A DNA stretch of 64,000 bases, from positions 11,819,298-11,883,297 of the forward strand of contig NC_092194.1 in assembly GCF_043641665.1 (NCBI RefSeq), read 5' to 3'. Shown one piece after another: positions 37,431-50,217 of this stretch. The notes under the pieces were generated by a model that worked only from the letters and a program-made list of their open reading frames with translations, ran no database searches and was not told the origin of the DNA. A program made the translations under genes and the position numbers. Within the stretch, counting starts at the first letter, position 1, and each line of letters starts with the position of its first letter. Source of the DNA: Enoplosus armatus (lineage: Eukaryota; Chordata; Actinopteri; Centrarchiformes; Enoplosidae).

Positions 37431-37936
37431 GAGGCAGAATGTGTCCAGACTCCAGAGGAGAAGCATGTTGTGTGCGTGCAGTCTAACCCTGCAGGGAATT
37501 TATACTAGCCTGTGATTGAGAAAGAGGGAAAGAAGCCCATGCAGCCAGTAAACACACACACAAACAAACATTATTTGCCTTCAGAGAGCGTGATGCAAAA
37601 CCTAATTTCTTTCAAATTAAAAACATGACCAGACGTGTTAAAAACTGACCTTCAAAGTCCTTTCTCGTGCTACATTTTATCTGTGCAGAGTAAACAAAGT
37701 GTGAAAAATGGACAAGGTGAGACATTACTTCAAGAGACTGTCACATCAGCTAGTCAGCAGCAGTATTCAGTATCCGCCAGATTCGCAATCAGCTCTCATA
37801 TCAAGTCCATAATCAATTCATTGATCAGCGCCTGGGATGAAGTCGGGCAGAAACGGAGTCACCCTGGAGGAATGAACTCCAGTCTTTCTGCTTGTCTTCT
37901 CTATACAATGATGAGGCAATCAGCCCTAATAAGCTC
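37431..37936. other. Unique non-coding DNA, no gene seen
   Basis: Mixed sequence. The 120-codon plus frame at 37635-37997 ends in a Ser-Leu string made by the next CT repeat and has no recognisable domain. Confidence 0.5.
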
Positions 37937-37939
37937 TCC

Positions 37940-37972
<33 letters not shown>

Positions 37973-37993
37973 CCTGTCAGTCTCTGTCTCTCT
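37937..37993. repeat. CT microsatellite
   Basis: CT units, uninterrupted for about eleven units at 37949-37971, with imperfect TCTC-rich sequence on both sides. Confidence 0.9.
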
Positions 37994-38534
37994 CTAACAT
38001 TGCCCGTCATTTACCGTCTGCATCATTAGTCTGCCTGGATCGGTCCTTCTGGACTGATGTCTCTGTGTCAGGACCTGCCGCATTAGACCGCCGCTCAGGT
38101 GCCATAATTCACCTCAGTATGGGCAAGGGGTCAATAGAGAGATGAGGCCTGCTGGCCATTAGCTACTCAGAGAAAGACAGTGAGGTTGCGTCAGGGTCAG
38201 CGGGGGTCATCGTTGTTAAGCAGAGTACTGCAGGAGGGAAGGAAGGCGGGAAACGCTGTTGGTGTTAAAATGAAAGGAATGGAACAAGGAATAAAAGTGT
38301 GAATAGGTTCATTATGAGGCTTGAACTGGCTGTCTTGAAGGATGAGAGGTGGTTGAGCTCAGTTGATTTTGGTGCTATGAGTTGTTGAAATGGGGATGTA
38401 TTTCTACCACTGAGCAAGGCTACGATATGACATGGCTCAGTTTAGTCTTGCTAATACGTAGCACTTCCTGCAATTTCAATTTACTTAATTTCATCAAGAT
38501 AATCTGCTCACTATCAATGTTGCTTACAGGGAGT
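37994..38534. other. Unique non-coding DNA, no gene seen
   Basis: Positions 38010-38220 are repeat-free, somewhat GC-richer sequence with several CpGs (GCCGCATTAGACCGCCGC near 38077). It could be a conserved element, but only texture supports that. The rest is plain. Confidence 0.4.
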
Positions 38535-38600
38535 CTTCAGGGTGGATATTTCACTAAAATCCCAAAATGTCCACCTGCTGGTGGAATGAGAGGACTGGGC
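38535..38600 (-). mobile_element. Fragment of a percomorph dispersed repeat
   Basis: The order GATATTTCACTAAAATCCC, AAAATGTCCACCTGCTGGTGG and a GAGAGGA end resembles the reverse orientation of the same family as 52241-52405, where a GGTGG-type word lies next to a CTAGATGAAA word. It is short and divergent. Confidence 0.45.
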
Positions 38601-41600
38601 TGCCAGACTCATCAATAGACATAGCACATCCCAAGTCAAGGGAAAAAAATGCCACTAACGGATGTCATTCATTTCAAAATGACTTTTTGTGAGGGAAGAC
38701 TTACTAGCTACTGCTAATAAGATAAGCTAGTAGGAGTTACAGTGAGTGTTCTGCATGCATTTACACCTTAACATGTATTATTTTCAGATTCAGGTTGCAT
38801 GTTAATCCCAGGTGTAAATGGACAGGTAATATAATTCTGTCTACAAAACCTGTCTACTTGCAGAAGTTTGTCAGTCTTCTAATGGTCTATGAGTCTATGT
38901 TGTTACAAGAAGCTCTGTTCATTACTCATTTAATCTGGCAAAACTGTTCATGTAAGACTCATGATACACATATGCCGCATTCATTGAGATAAATAACATA
39001 CAACATGCTATTTTATTGTGCCCTGTTTACTGTCAGTGCTCAAAAATAAATGACATAATTCATTAGTTTTTGTCTGGAAATGTTATCTATCTTCGTACAG
39101 CAGATCTTGCAAGTAATAAAAAAGCCCATTGAAGAATCAAGTGACTCAGTCTTGGCTGGCAATTGCTGCGACTCAAATATCTGTTAACAGACTGCTTCCT
39201 GGCAGAGTTACATCAGCTCTGGCACCAGCCAGGCACACAGAGAGAGACATTAGTCAGCACTATTCTCTCTCCAGCTACAGCTACTGCGGTGCATCCGGCG
39301 GCGGGTTCACAGATGAGCTGATAACTCATAGTTAGTGTCATTTATTGTAATCTGGGTCACTTAGAATCATATTTGACGCAAAGGCAGCCATATTATCTAT
39401 TGCCAAGTTTGAATATAGAATCCATGCTCCTCTGTTTCTTACTCTAGAAAGTGACTATAATGACAGGGCTGTGTGTCGATGTATGTTCAGTGTGACACGT
39501 TTTGTTTTATCGGCTCCAGTGCATCCATGTGAGTGCTTTTGTACATTTGTGTTTACAAACCCTGTGCATGCAAACCACATTGTCATTCCTGTAACATGAC
39601 GGCTGCACAGACACCCAGTCTTTTGCAGGCAGGGCCTCTTCCTTGATAGAGCCCATTATTCTATGGCAAATTGCTTAATGCCGGCATTGAAGGCGAGGTG
39701 ACAAGGAGAATGCAAGGAATGAATCCTCTGCTTGTAATCTGAGGCGGGATGTGTCACACTCGGGAGTGTTATCACCGACACAGCATGGGATGAATTCCGC
39801 CATTTTCTCTCCACAGGGCCATGACAGAGCTCTCCTTTCTAGCAGGCCCCGAGGGGGAGGAAGAAGGAAAGGGACCCCGGAGAAGAGAGCACAAAGAAGG
39901 AGGAACGGATTGACTAGGAGCTGTTGATAAACTTTCAGAATAGTTCTCTGTTGGAAATGGCTCAGCGGCCCCATCATGAAAGAAAGGAGAAGAAAAAAGT
40001 AAGAAGAAAAAAAGAGCAGACTGAGGGAGAGGGATTGAAGGGTTTCCTTTGCTTAATCAGAAGCAGCTGAGTGAAGGGCAGCAGTTTGGGAACAAGTGCT
40101 GTTTCACTCTGTGGGCTGTGTTTCAAATTATTTTTTTAATCTATACGTCCAAAGCAAAAGCCTGTATAGAACGGCAGGGCTCAGTGCTGTTTGCCGGCAT
40201 AAACATAATGTCTGTGCATTCTTGCACGCAACAGCATTATGTATTTTGCCCGTGGAAACACAGGCAATAATTTTTACAAGGTTCACTCAAACGTTCAGAA
40301 ACCTGTCAGGACTGTATTTCCTAAGAATGAGTCATCAAAAATGTTGCCTTCAATCAAACACAATTTGGTGTTCTGATCCTTCACAGGAACCTGACAGGCC
40401 CTAATAACTCAACTTCACAAAGTAATGCTTAAATAATTACTTATCCTAATTATGATGGCTGAGGAGTGTTATGCATTCTTCTTCGATAGCATTTCTCTAA
40501 TTAGCATATTTTCATTATCTTGGCAAATTAATAATTTAGAGGGTCTGTAATAGACATGAATTATTAGACTATGGTACAGCGATGGATTTAAAGGGGCACT
40601 ACACTCAATTTGTGTCTCAATACCTCCCAGGGTGACATGAATAATTAGTAGGAAAGTGGCCCTCTCGAGTGTGCGGAAGTTAATGTTGTTACGCTGAATG
40701 ACCACCATCTTGATAAATACTTGGCACATTATAATCTCTTTTATTTTTTATTTTCCTTAAGACAGGTTAACCTATTTGCACTTGTCTGTTTCCTTTCATT
40801 CAGAGCAAGGTATGTAGGAAACCAAAGAATACTGAGGATCACTGGATAGTGGCTCATCTATATGTCTAACACTCCACATTGTTTGATTTGCATCCTTTAA
40901 TAAATCTTAAAAAATAAATGATTAATCTAATCTTCTTCTTGTTTGCAGGTTGGACTATTTCTTAAATTATCTAAAAATGCTGTCATTTCTTCCCCCCTCT
41001 CTCTCTTTCTCTCCCTCTGTCCCTCCAGGTGTCACTTTAGATCTCTCTTTCTCTTTTTCTGATCGTCACTTTCACTCTCGCAACTCCCACTTTCTCGGCC
41101 ATGTCTTTCTGGTCCAGTTCTAAACAGACTCTGTCAGGGTGAGATGAAAATAAAATGATTTATGTTGTCCCCCCTCCCCACTTGTTCAAAGTAATGAGAT
41201 TCCATATTTCAACTGGCTTGACAGATGGATTGGAAATTAAAAGCCTTATATAAGTAATGCCTTTTTGATGTTGGACTGTGAATAACTCACACAGGCTGAT
41301 TGATTTCAAAACTCTTGTGACAAAGTGCACATGCTGTACAGGGGACAACATGCCCATACCACTACATGTCACACATTAGTTAATGTGGAGGGTCCTTCTC
41401 ATAGAAGGCACTTTCGAAGAAAGCCTTATTCTCATTCTTTGCAGTACATTAGAATAGTATAGGGTCGATATTTACAGGAGCAATTGTTGCCAAACCAAGA
41501 GGAGAGGCAATGCATTATGTAGGAGTAGGCGTTTCACCTTGAGAATGACGGTAGTGCAGCATTAGTTTGAATTCCATGGTAGGTACTGCATTTCCCATCT

Positions 41601-42915
41601 TTAAAGTGCATACAGTACAAATGGATTTCAGAGGTTTTGCTGCAGTGTGACAGCTTTATACGTTCAAAACATCCTCCTGATGTGAATATCAGGATGGTAT
41701 TTTGCACATTCAACAACTAAATTTTCCCAAAACTTGAGCATACCTCTGCAAGTGCCTTTCTCTCTTTACATCTCCACTGCTGTGATTGGTACAGATTCAA
41801 TAAGGGAAATCAATAAGGGATAATGGCTTTAACTCACTTACTTTCAATTTTCCTCAATGGCGTTCTTCATGAAAGGAGTAAAAGCCCCTATCATTTTATG
41901 CATGTAGAGTGCAGTAGTCATCTACGCTATGCACATTATATCATTTCTACATATGACCTTTGCTTCGGCGTAATTCTGCTCTTGTTCTGCACAGAAGTCG
42001 GCGCTACTACGCTTTCATTACATCAGCACCTGCAGTCAATTTGTGAGAACAGACAGCTGTCTATTGCTTTGGAGGAGACAGAGTGAGAATATCGAACCAG
42101 CTCATTCCACGAGGAGACAATTCCACCAACATAACAGTGATTCATCAAAAAAAGTGCTTGACGAGCAGAGTCTTCACTCTGCTTTCTATTTTTCATCAAA
42201 CATTTCAGCCGCAAAAAGTAATGCCCCGTATGAAGCAGAGATGCGCAGGTATCTGAATGAATGGTATTAATGGTAATCCATGCTGTCACCTGCTGCTGAA
42301 AGACAGAATTTTAAAATCGAGTGATTGATTATGCCAATGTGTTTTCTAGAGGTCATATTGATTGGGGTTGTAAGAGGTAAACTCCCTTTTTTACTATCTG
42401 ACCAAACACTCCACTGATGCGGTACCTCACATGGAATTTAAACTGATGGAGAATGCAGGGAAACTTTAAAAAAAAGAGTGATATTTGAGCATTGGCACAG
42501 TCTAAGACAATTTATATACAGCTGTGTATTCCTTTCCTTCCTCCAAGTTAGGTTTCAGCTTGGAGGATCACTTCACAGTTATGAATTCAAATTCAGCCAC
42601 TGATTACTTTATTTTTTCCTTCATTTTCCCATTTGAAGCAAATGGGAAGCTGAAAACCCAGCTAATGGATATGACTGATGTTAGAGCAGCCAGCCTCATT
42701 AGGACCACAGGTGTGTAGTGCCATCACCCTCCCTGATGTGTCCTGGCTTATTTTCTGTTGTGAGGAAAGCATATTGACTGTTACAGAAAGCTGAGAATCT
42801 TCTGCCTGCAGTTAAACACTGCCAACCCAAATACAACACCACTCTCCAAAAAAAAAAAAAAGGCACATAAAAAAGGATTTACAAAGTCAACAAGACTGTA
42901 TAAGTTCTGTGTGTG
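38601..42915. other. Unique non-coding DNA, possible conserved blocks
   Basis: No gene is recognised. A pyrimidine-rich tract covers 40991-41060. An ATTTGCAT octamer lies at 40886-40893. Positions 40400-40740 are AT-rich and dense in TAATTA-type words (TCTAATTAGC, AATTAATAATTTAG), so they are an enhancer candidate. Frames up to about 102 codons (39675-39977 minus, 40096-40404 plus, 41823-42086 plus, 42023-42289 minus) show no domain. A run of 13 A lies at 42849-42861. Confidence 0.4.
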
Positions 42916-42942
42916 CCCCCCCCCCCCCCCCCCAAAAAAAAA
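42916..42942. repeat. Poly-C (18) followed by poly-A (9)
   Basis: Eighteen C residues at 42916-42933 lead straight into nine A residues at 42934-42942. This repeats the form seen at 8966-8993. Confidence 0.95.
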
Positions 42943-45900
42943 GACAGTTGCACAAATAATCCATCACACAAACAAATACGTACAAATGAATAAATAAAGA
43001 CGGATTCCAGGAGCTGCCTGCCATACTTATCTCTTCCTTGTGTCTCTGAGAAACAGTAGGCACTCTCATTAGGCACAGGGACGACATCTAGTTATTCATT
43101 ACCCGCTCCATGCAAAACCCTGCTATTAAAACTCTAAAAGCCATTAGAGAAATCCATAATGAACCCCACCAGCAGCAGGTGCACATGGGAGGCTGGCTGT
43201 CGGAGATGACACAAACAACACTGCTACATGACAGTTTGGGACTCTGTTGCCCATTAGCATCACCACCACTGCCGCCACTACCATTCTGGTGCAGTTTAAT
43301 GCCGGGTGGTTTTAAGTAGCTGTTGGCTGGTTTTTCGAGGCAAGTCTTGCTCCTACTCGCTTCATTTGACATGCATTGCGAGTCAGTGAGGTGCTGGTTG
43401 TTGGCTTGGCATGGAGGTGTTAGTCAAACATGATGTGACAGTATTGACTGCGGCCTGTTTACTGAAAGGAGTTCAGAACAGGATCAGCTAAACATACATT
43501 ATGGTAGATCGATACTGGCTGAAGAACTGAGCAATGAGCTTGATATTAGTCTGGCTTCACTAGCAGCCGGCACTTGGCCACTTAAGACTACCCTTCCTAC
43601 AGCTTTTTCCCATCTCTACATGGACCAATAACTGCTGGAGGGGAGTTATTCTTCTGCGGTACCACAGATTGATCTGGTGTGAATCTGGTCTGAGGCAAAA
43701 TAAGCAAACATTTTGAGACCAGCCAGTGAAAAAAAAAGAAAAAAGAAAAAAAGAATCAGCAAATGCAAAACAGAGAGCAGAAGGGAGAGAGAGAGAGAAA
43801 TGTGTATTTGGTCTCCTGGGTCTTGGCTCCCCATCATTATAACCTTAGTCATACTTCATACTTCCTTCCCTTTTATCTTTGACACACTCCATCTGTTTCT
43901 CATGATGAGAAACCCCAATATAAATACAGTACCAGGCCTGTGTAGTGCACAGGGCACTTTGTGTTTAAGATACAATCCTAGTACATGTTATTTCTAAAAT
44001 GTACTTCCCATAGATTATTATTTCAGAAGGTTTCAAACTTAAAATTTTGAAGCAAGTAATCCCCAAAGATTACAGTACAAATCAAGAAAAATGAGAAAGC
44101 TGTGTTATAGAATCACAGCAGAGGTGCATTTGGTTCATACAATCTATACAACCCTTAAATCCACATACAAACTGAGTGACAGGCAGACACCACAGGTAAC
44201 TCCCCAGTCTGCAAACCTTCCATGTCAGAACACAATGGTCATATTGACCTCCTGGGAAAGCAAGGTTCAAGACCAACTGACCCCTAAATTCCCCATCAAA
44301 CACAAAAGCAAAACAAGTGCGTTCATGCAGGGGTCACAGTTTACGCTCAGAACCGCCCTGCCTTTAGCCCCCTCAACCTGCAAGGTGTGTGGGTGGATGG
44401 AGGACCGATCCGTGGGGAGAGGGGGCCCAGAAATGAAGTATGTCCTGGGTGGCTGTGATTGCCCCACCACAGTGAACCTCATCTGTACCTCATCCCTTCT
44501 TCCAGGGTATGCAACCATGAAGTCAATCAGCATGACACCAGGGCATCAATCACTCAAGCTCCCTTTGGGGTGACCTGCTTGCTCCTGGAAAGCATACAGA
44601 GTAAAAAAGAAAAGAAAAAAAAGCAGCACATATTCCAGAAAAGGGCAGTGGGCATGGGGTAGGTTTGTTCCAGTCCATTTCTAGCATAGGCTGCACAATG
44701 TAAGTTATAAAGGTATTACATTTATCACTTTAGTATACTTTTTTAATCTCATGAGTCCTCATATTGTGTTCTTTGATTAAAATGATTTTGAAGAAAGAGT
44801 AACAACGATACATTTTGCCTGGATCCTCATATCTTCCAATTTCACATTGTGCTCAAGGAGAGAAAATCATTTTTTCCCCCCTCGATTATCTCGCATGCAG
44901 TTTTGCATCCTCCTCCAAACAAATCTCCTGCTCCAAAGGGCCCTGGCCCCATTAATAATTCCCTCTCTAATCTCCCCCTTCCATCTGATCAGGCCTTTTC
45001 TTCACAGCCCCTCTCCATTTCTCACCTGCCCAGAAACTCCATCAACACCTCCTCCTCTCCCTCTGTGCAGGGTTCACCGCTTTTGATGTCCCGTTGTTAG
45101 CTTAAAATGAGCTTTAACAACTGTATAATCTGAAATAACATTGCCTTAGCCAATTCCTGGAAGGAGGGGAAGAGAAAAAGAGAAGACGAAGGAGAAGAAA
45201 GAACATGTTCCGAGGTAATGGATGTTCCCTGGATGTGTAATGTAATAATTTTGGTGAAAAGGAGCAGGAGAGTATAGGAGGAAAAAAAAAGATGAAATGG
45301 ATGGATGAGTAGGGGGAATACATGAACAGAGGTTAGGGTGAGAGGCAGCAAGTGAAAGAGTGAGAAAGGAAAGAGGGGAAAGCAGATGGAGCCAGAGAGA
45401 GGTTGGGCTGATTTAATCTATTCGCAGGGCCTGTGGTTGCTCCTCTCAGACCACTCTGACAGGCAGAAGGGATTTGGCAGAGTGATCAAAATTATAATCT
45501 CATACCCTTCTCACATCACATTGGCAGATGGCATGCATGTGGTCACTCTCCTGACTTCTTCCTGCCAATGATTCAATTGAATATGTGATAATAGCTGATG
45601 ATCTCTTGAAGGAAAAAGCTTGACGTGGCCTGACTTTGAGGCCATGGCACAACTTCATTCCCTCTCTTTCACCCTGAATGCATTACTCGCACAGTCTTTA
45701 CAGTATGAAAGAGCCAACTTTAAAATATTCTATGTCTGAATTGTTGATGTACCCGGAGTTTAAATGTATCTCTGCGAGCTTGCATGCTTGGCTGGAAGTT
45801 CCTCTGATGTTTAATTCATAATCATTATGCAACTCAGCACTGGACTAGCCTTTGCTCGACCTCAGTAATCTTTGAGGATTTCATTATTAGAGATAGCAAT

Positions 45901-46476
45901 CTCCGATACTGCAGAGGAAAAAAGGACCACACTCTAATTCATTCTACCATGACTCATCATTACACTCTAGAGCCTCAGCAAGTAGCTGCACCACCTCCTC
46001 ACTGTCCTCATCAGGACTAAATCCCATTTCCTTCTTCCCTTTACCTAGCATTAAGTAGTCGGCCCTCCTCCCTCTCCCGGTTCAAACCCTTGGTGTTGGA
46101 TGTCACTAACAGCACTTACTGGTCCTGCAATACAGCAAAGAAGCCTGCAGCTGCCTGGCCGCCATTCCCTGGTGTGGTCAGAGTAGGAGGCCTATTGTGG
46201 CCAAGCCATTGATCGAGAGGAGTAATGGATCTGGCTTAGGCTGATAATGCATGATGTAATTGTCAGAGGAGTTTAATTATATGCTTATTACATGAGGCAC
46301 TGAGTATTCACGCTCCCTCCCCATTTACTGCACACTCTCGGTGAAGGCCATGAGGAAAAAAAAAGGAGAAAAAAAATCACATGTGTCATTTAAGAGGAAG
46401 ATTTAAGGTCTTAAGTAGGGCATGTGCTGCAGACTTCCATTTGAGCCACTGGACAAAGATTGAATTGTTAACCTTT
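42943..46476. other. Unique non-coding DNA, no gene seen
   Basis: A-rich (43728-43755) and GA-rich (43770-43800) patches are present. The longest frame of the window, 160 codons at 44091-44573 (plus), lies here; it has no recognisable domain, no convincing splice context, and its mirror strand is also open for 88 codons. A GA-rich patch lies at 45160-45200 and a C/T-rich one at 44870-45070. Positions 43090-43390 and 46190-46340 are repeat-free with TAAT-type words. Confidence 0.45.
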
Positions 46477-46500
46477 AATAATAATAATAATAATAATAAA
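46477..46500. repeat. AAT trinucleotide microsatellite
   Basis: About eight tandem TAA units ending in AAAAC. The plus frame across it gives an asparagine string, an artefact. Confidence 0.95.
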
Positions 46501-47257
46501 AACACTGCTTTATGGCTATTATGGTATGTTTGTGGTTTTGAGATCAGATGCCATATACTCAGGTATTTCCAGTTTACCCATTGACATTGAGAGGAGTGTG
46601 AGGGTCCCAGTTAATCTAAAATTTCTATCATGGCGCGCAGCCCTTCTATCCCTCCATCCCCTCATCCCTCCAGGCCATGCTGAACCGTAATGGTGGCCTC
46701 ATCGCATGTCTGAGTGCATACGCTACACTGAGCAATGCTTTTCAATTACCTGCGCTGGAGCCCCAGATGAAAATACATAGCACATATTTCTGAGGCAAAA
46801 TGCTTAGGTCAGACGCACTGAGAAATAAAATATACCTTATGTCATTTAATTTGACAGTTGTCCTTTCCCAGCTATTGAATAGAGGTCGTCACATGTACAG
46901 CTGTGGCAGCGTGGCTGGGTACAGAGCGTGTGGGTGTGTCAATGCAGATGTGTTTATGAATCAAGCTATGCATGCTGGGATTTAGTTTTGAAAAAGAAAA
47001 ACAGTATGAATCCACACACAACATCCCTGCTACATTATTCACCTCAGCGGGGGGAAAAAAAACCATGGCCCTTATCACCTCATCATCACCTGTGTGAAAC
47101 CACAGGGTTTAGGTTTCTGTATCCTCTACAAGTAACACATGAAGATTGTAACCTAATCATTAGCAGCAAAAACCTGAATGTTTACAACTTCCTCACTCCG
47201 TCAGTGCATACGGTAGATGACACAGAGCACACAGAGGAACTGAATGCACTCAGTTGT
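46501..47257. other. Unique non-coding DNA, no gene seen
   Basis: Ordinary unique sequence. The 110-codon plus frame at 46928-47260 has no recognisable domain and ends where the next element begins. Confidence 0.5.
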
Positions 47258-47496
47258 TAAAGGGTAATTCCGGTATTTTTAAACTTTTTATTATGTATTT
47301 AAGCCTGTCACGTGCAAAAACAAACACTTTTAGTGGACACACTTCTCACAGGTGCAGTTGCCCGCAAGCATTAGGTTGCAGCCATTGCAGCCTGTTTGTG
47401 GCTGCCAGCTGAGGCGATCTACTGGACCACTTTCAAAACTTTTGGTAACTATTTAATTATAGGGCCCAGGTTTAGAAATAGCAGAATTACTGTTTA
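47258..47496. mobile_element. Small element with 27-bp inverted ends (MITE-like)
   Basis: The left end (47258-47284, containing AAAGGGTAATTCCGG) and the reverse complement of the right end (47470-47496) agree at about 22 of 27 positions. The body carries GATCTACTGGACCACTTTC and AGGGCCCAGGTTTAGAAATA. Both ends and body resemble a common percomorph repeat beginning GGGTAATTCCGGTATTTTT. There is no coding capacity, so it is a non-autonomous copy. No clear target duplication is visible at the edges. Family name and class are not known to me. Confidence 0.65.
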
Positions 47497-48035
47497 GTAG
47501 GTGACATGACTTATGAGGCTAGTGAGACACTCAAGAGGTGCTAACTAGCATGCCAGGCAAAAATAAATTAAAAACTGAAAACATTCAAGACAGATTCATA
47601 GTAGGGAGGAGAAAGAGAGCAAAAAACATGTACAGACAAACAAAATGAGTAAGATATGAAACAAGAAGACCACTAACTAGAATGTTAATTTTCAGTAATT
47701 GTGCAACATGCTGGATCAACAGCAAATCCCCGCAGGCCATTTTTGGAAAAATCCCTCATCGGACAACAGCTTACTTTACTGCTTATGGTCTCATCTGAAA
47801 TTGCCCGGCAACGCTCAGGCCAGTTTTACGTGGGGTTCAGACCGCTAAATAAATCCCATTAATCATGTTTTTTGGGGGGGAAAGGAGGAAAGAGAGGGGA
47901 GGGAGGAAGAGGAGGGGTTGGAAATCTCCTGGTGTCCGCCCATGTCGGAGGCTGCATTAATGAGCTTCAAGTAGGGAACAGAGGCTGAGGCCGGGTCTGT
48001 AATGGTGTCCGCCTGGAATAGACAGGGTTGTGTTT

Positions 48036-48040
<5 letters not shown>
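47497..48040. other. Unique non-coding DNA with G-rich patch
   Basis: A run of eight G at 47873-47880 opens a purine-rich patch to about 47930 with further G runs, which could form a quadruplex. No gene is recognised. Confidence 0.5.

Positions 48041-48071
<31 letters not shown>
48041..48071. repeat. GT microsatellite
   Basis: An uninterrupted GT run of about fifteen units preceded by an imperfect TTTGTGTA start. Confidence 0.95.
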
Positions 48072-48073
<2 letters not shown>

Positions 48074-48579
48074 GTGAGAAGGAGAGAGGGGGTGAGAGAG
48101 ATATAAAATACATGGGGTTGTTTGTAAGGGGTGAAACAGGACACCTCTGATCTCTCACACACAAATCATAGAGAAGATCACTGGCTCTGACTGCTACAGT
48201 CCGCTCTATGCATGTGCCTCTCTACACAACATGCAGCTGGGCTGGCATCGCTTTTTATGAAGTTGGCAGATACCCAGCTATGCGGCTATGCATTTTCTGT
48301 GTTTCTGATATGGAATCGCAGGGGCTCTGATAAAAATACACATTTGCCTGATTGCACATACAAACTTTGGAAAACACAGATAGAAAACACAGTGAGGCAT
48401 CTGAACCGAAACATAACATCCAGTCGCCTTGTGAACATTAGTTTGGAGGTTACACTCTAGCCCTATTTGCAGCATTTAGCAATTAGGTGGAAATGCTCAG
48501 ATCAAATATGGAACAACAAACACTAGCAGTTATCTTTTTATAATCTCATGTATGGAAATGAGTGTTTGATTTTCTCCTC
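48072..48579. other. Unique non-coding DNA, no gene seen
   Basis: Plain AT-rich sequence with frames up to 82 codons and no domain. Confidence 0.5.
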
Positions 48580-48590
48580 ATGCAAATGAG
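48580..48590. promoter_or_regulatory. POU octamer with GAG extension
   Basis: The word ATGCAAATGAG is identical to the right arm of the symmetric pair at 12718-12728. It is followed by ATTTTCAATTAACT, which is homeodomain-like. It could be a POU site; binding is inferred from the word only. Confidence 0.4.
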
Positions 48591-50217
48591 ATTTTCAATT
48601 AACTAAAAAAAAATCTGGGGCTTGGCAGAGCGTTGCACGTTTGTCTATTGTGTCCTCCCCACACAGAAATAAATTATGAATACCTAAATAGCATTTCACA
48701 TTTGAGATAATTATGGTGCCAGGAGAGAGAGAGAGGGAGAGAAAGAGAGCATCTCTTAACATGCAAATAAAATACACCACTTTGTTTTCTCTCGCAAAGA
48801 TCAATCATAATTGGGCAGGTACACACAATCACAGGGGTAATTTGATGACCCATTTTGTTTTTGGATCACGCACCCCAAATCTCTCTGCTCCTCTCCCATG
48901 TGTGCTGCTCTGTGTGTACTCTGCATGCACTGACTCCAGTAAAAGAATAAAAAGTCTGATTATCAAAGGCTCTCTATGCTGACAGCACAGCACACAGCCG
49001 CATTTCATTTTATTTTCCTGTTCACTACTTCAATAAGACATCCCCCCAACTTTTTTTTCTCTTCTTTTGAAAAGAATAGCATGCCAATTCAGATTTCAGG
49101 CTCTCTGGCTCCAATTGGAAGTCTATCTGCTTTTCAAATGGCAGAGAAGTAATTGAACGGAGTTGCACTCTGATCTCTAGTCATTCTGAAATCTTTATCA
49201 TAGTGTCTGAGTTCAAATGATAAGAGGTTACGCTGCAGAGCAGCTCCTTATGCACCGCTAACGAATGTTCCGACAACAAATTGTTGAATGAGGCACCAGA
49301 CAAGTCATTAACAATGAATAGTGTACACATACAGTGCAGAGAACAAATGTACAGTGCATTATATAAATATACAGAGAGTACTTTCACATACACATGAAGA
49401 CCCACCCACCAACCCACTGACACACACGCAAACAGTTCATATTCCATGATTGCCAAGCCAATTAGGCTGTACTAGGGCTGACATGAACGTTATAGAGCCT
49501 TGGCTTTGTCCTCCCTTAGGGCTGGTGGGTTGTGAGTTTGGCCCGGCCTTATGTAAGTTGCCTCCCTTGCCTTCTTCACACTCCCTGTGGGCTTTGTGAA
49601 CAGTACAGAGTCGCTGTCTCTAATGTAATCTGGTGGACTCTGGGGAAAAAGGCCAAAGCTCTCCAAAAGAGCGAGGCAGAAGAGACGGAAGGAGGTCATT
49701 CAAAGTCATGTCTGGAAGGGGATTTGAGGGACTGCTACGACCAAAGGCTCAAAAAGAGGTGAATGGTTGAGACATACTGTATGTCACCTAAGAGTACAGT
49801 GTATGCCTGTCAACACATGTTTGCACACGCTTATGCACACATCTTGTACATGGCAACAAGATGGAGGGGGGTGTCTCTATGGTTTTAAAAGTGCTAAAAG
49901 CAAAATCACCAGGTGAAAAGATGATGGAACAAGTGCTGAAGTCAGACTCAGGGATGTTTGTTGTTTGTACAGTCGTTCACTGACCATTTCAGATTTCAGA
50001 GACAAACACTTACAGATATGAGTGTATATGTGTAGACACTGTGCACTGCAAAACGTGTGTCGAGCGCTGAGATTGATGTGAACACCTTTGAGAGCTGCTG
50101 GGTGTGTTTACCGGTGGATTTCCACTGTACCAGGGGCTAATTCTGCAGGCCTCTACACTTTCACAAGTATCAATCTTCTCTGACCTGGCCTAGAGTCGCA
50201 TCCTCCCAGAGGAAGTA
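48591..50217. other. Unique non-coding DNA, GA-rich patch
   Basis: A GA repeat lies at 48723-48750. Frames up to 91 codons (49181-49456 minus) show no domain. Positions 49000-49330 are repeat-free AT-rich sequence. Positions 49805-49850 carry loose CA/GT-rich words. Confidence 0.45.

Noticed and set aside
40580..40640. Fish repeat suggested by AAAGGGGCACTACACTC
   Set aside because: Only a short word resembles a repeat start; the following sequence looks unique.
44091..44573. 160-codon open frame on the plus strand, the longest in the window
   Set aside because: It shows no domain I recognise, composition is not protein-like throughout, the opposite strand is also open for much of it (44267-44533), and no splice sites or start context support it.
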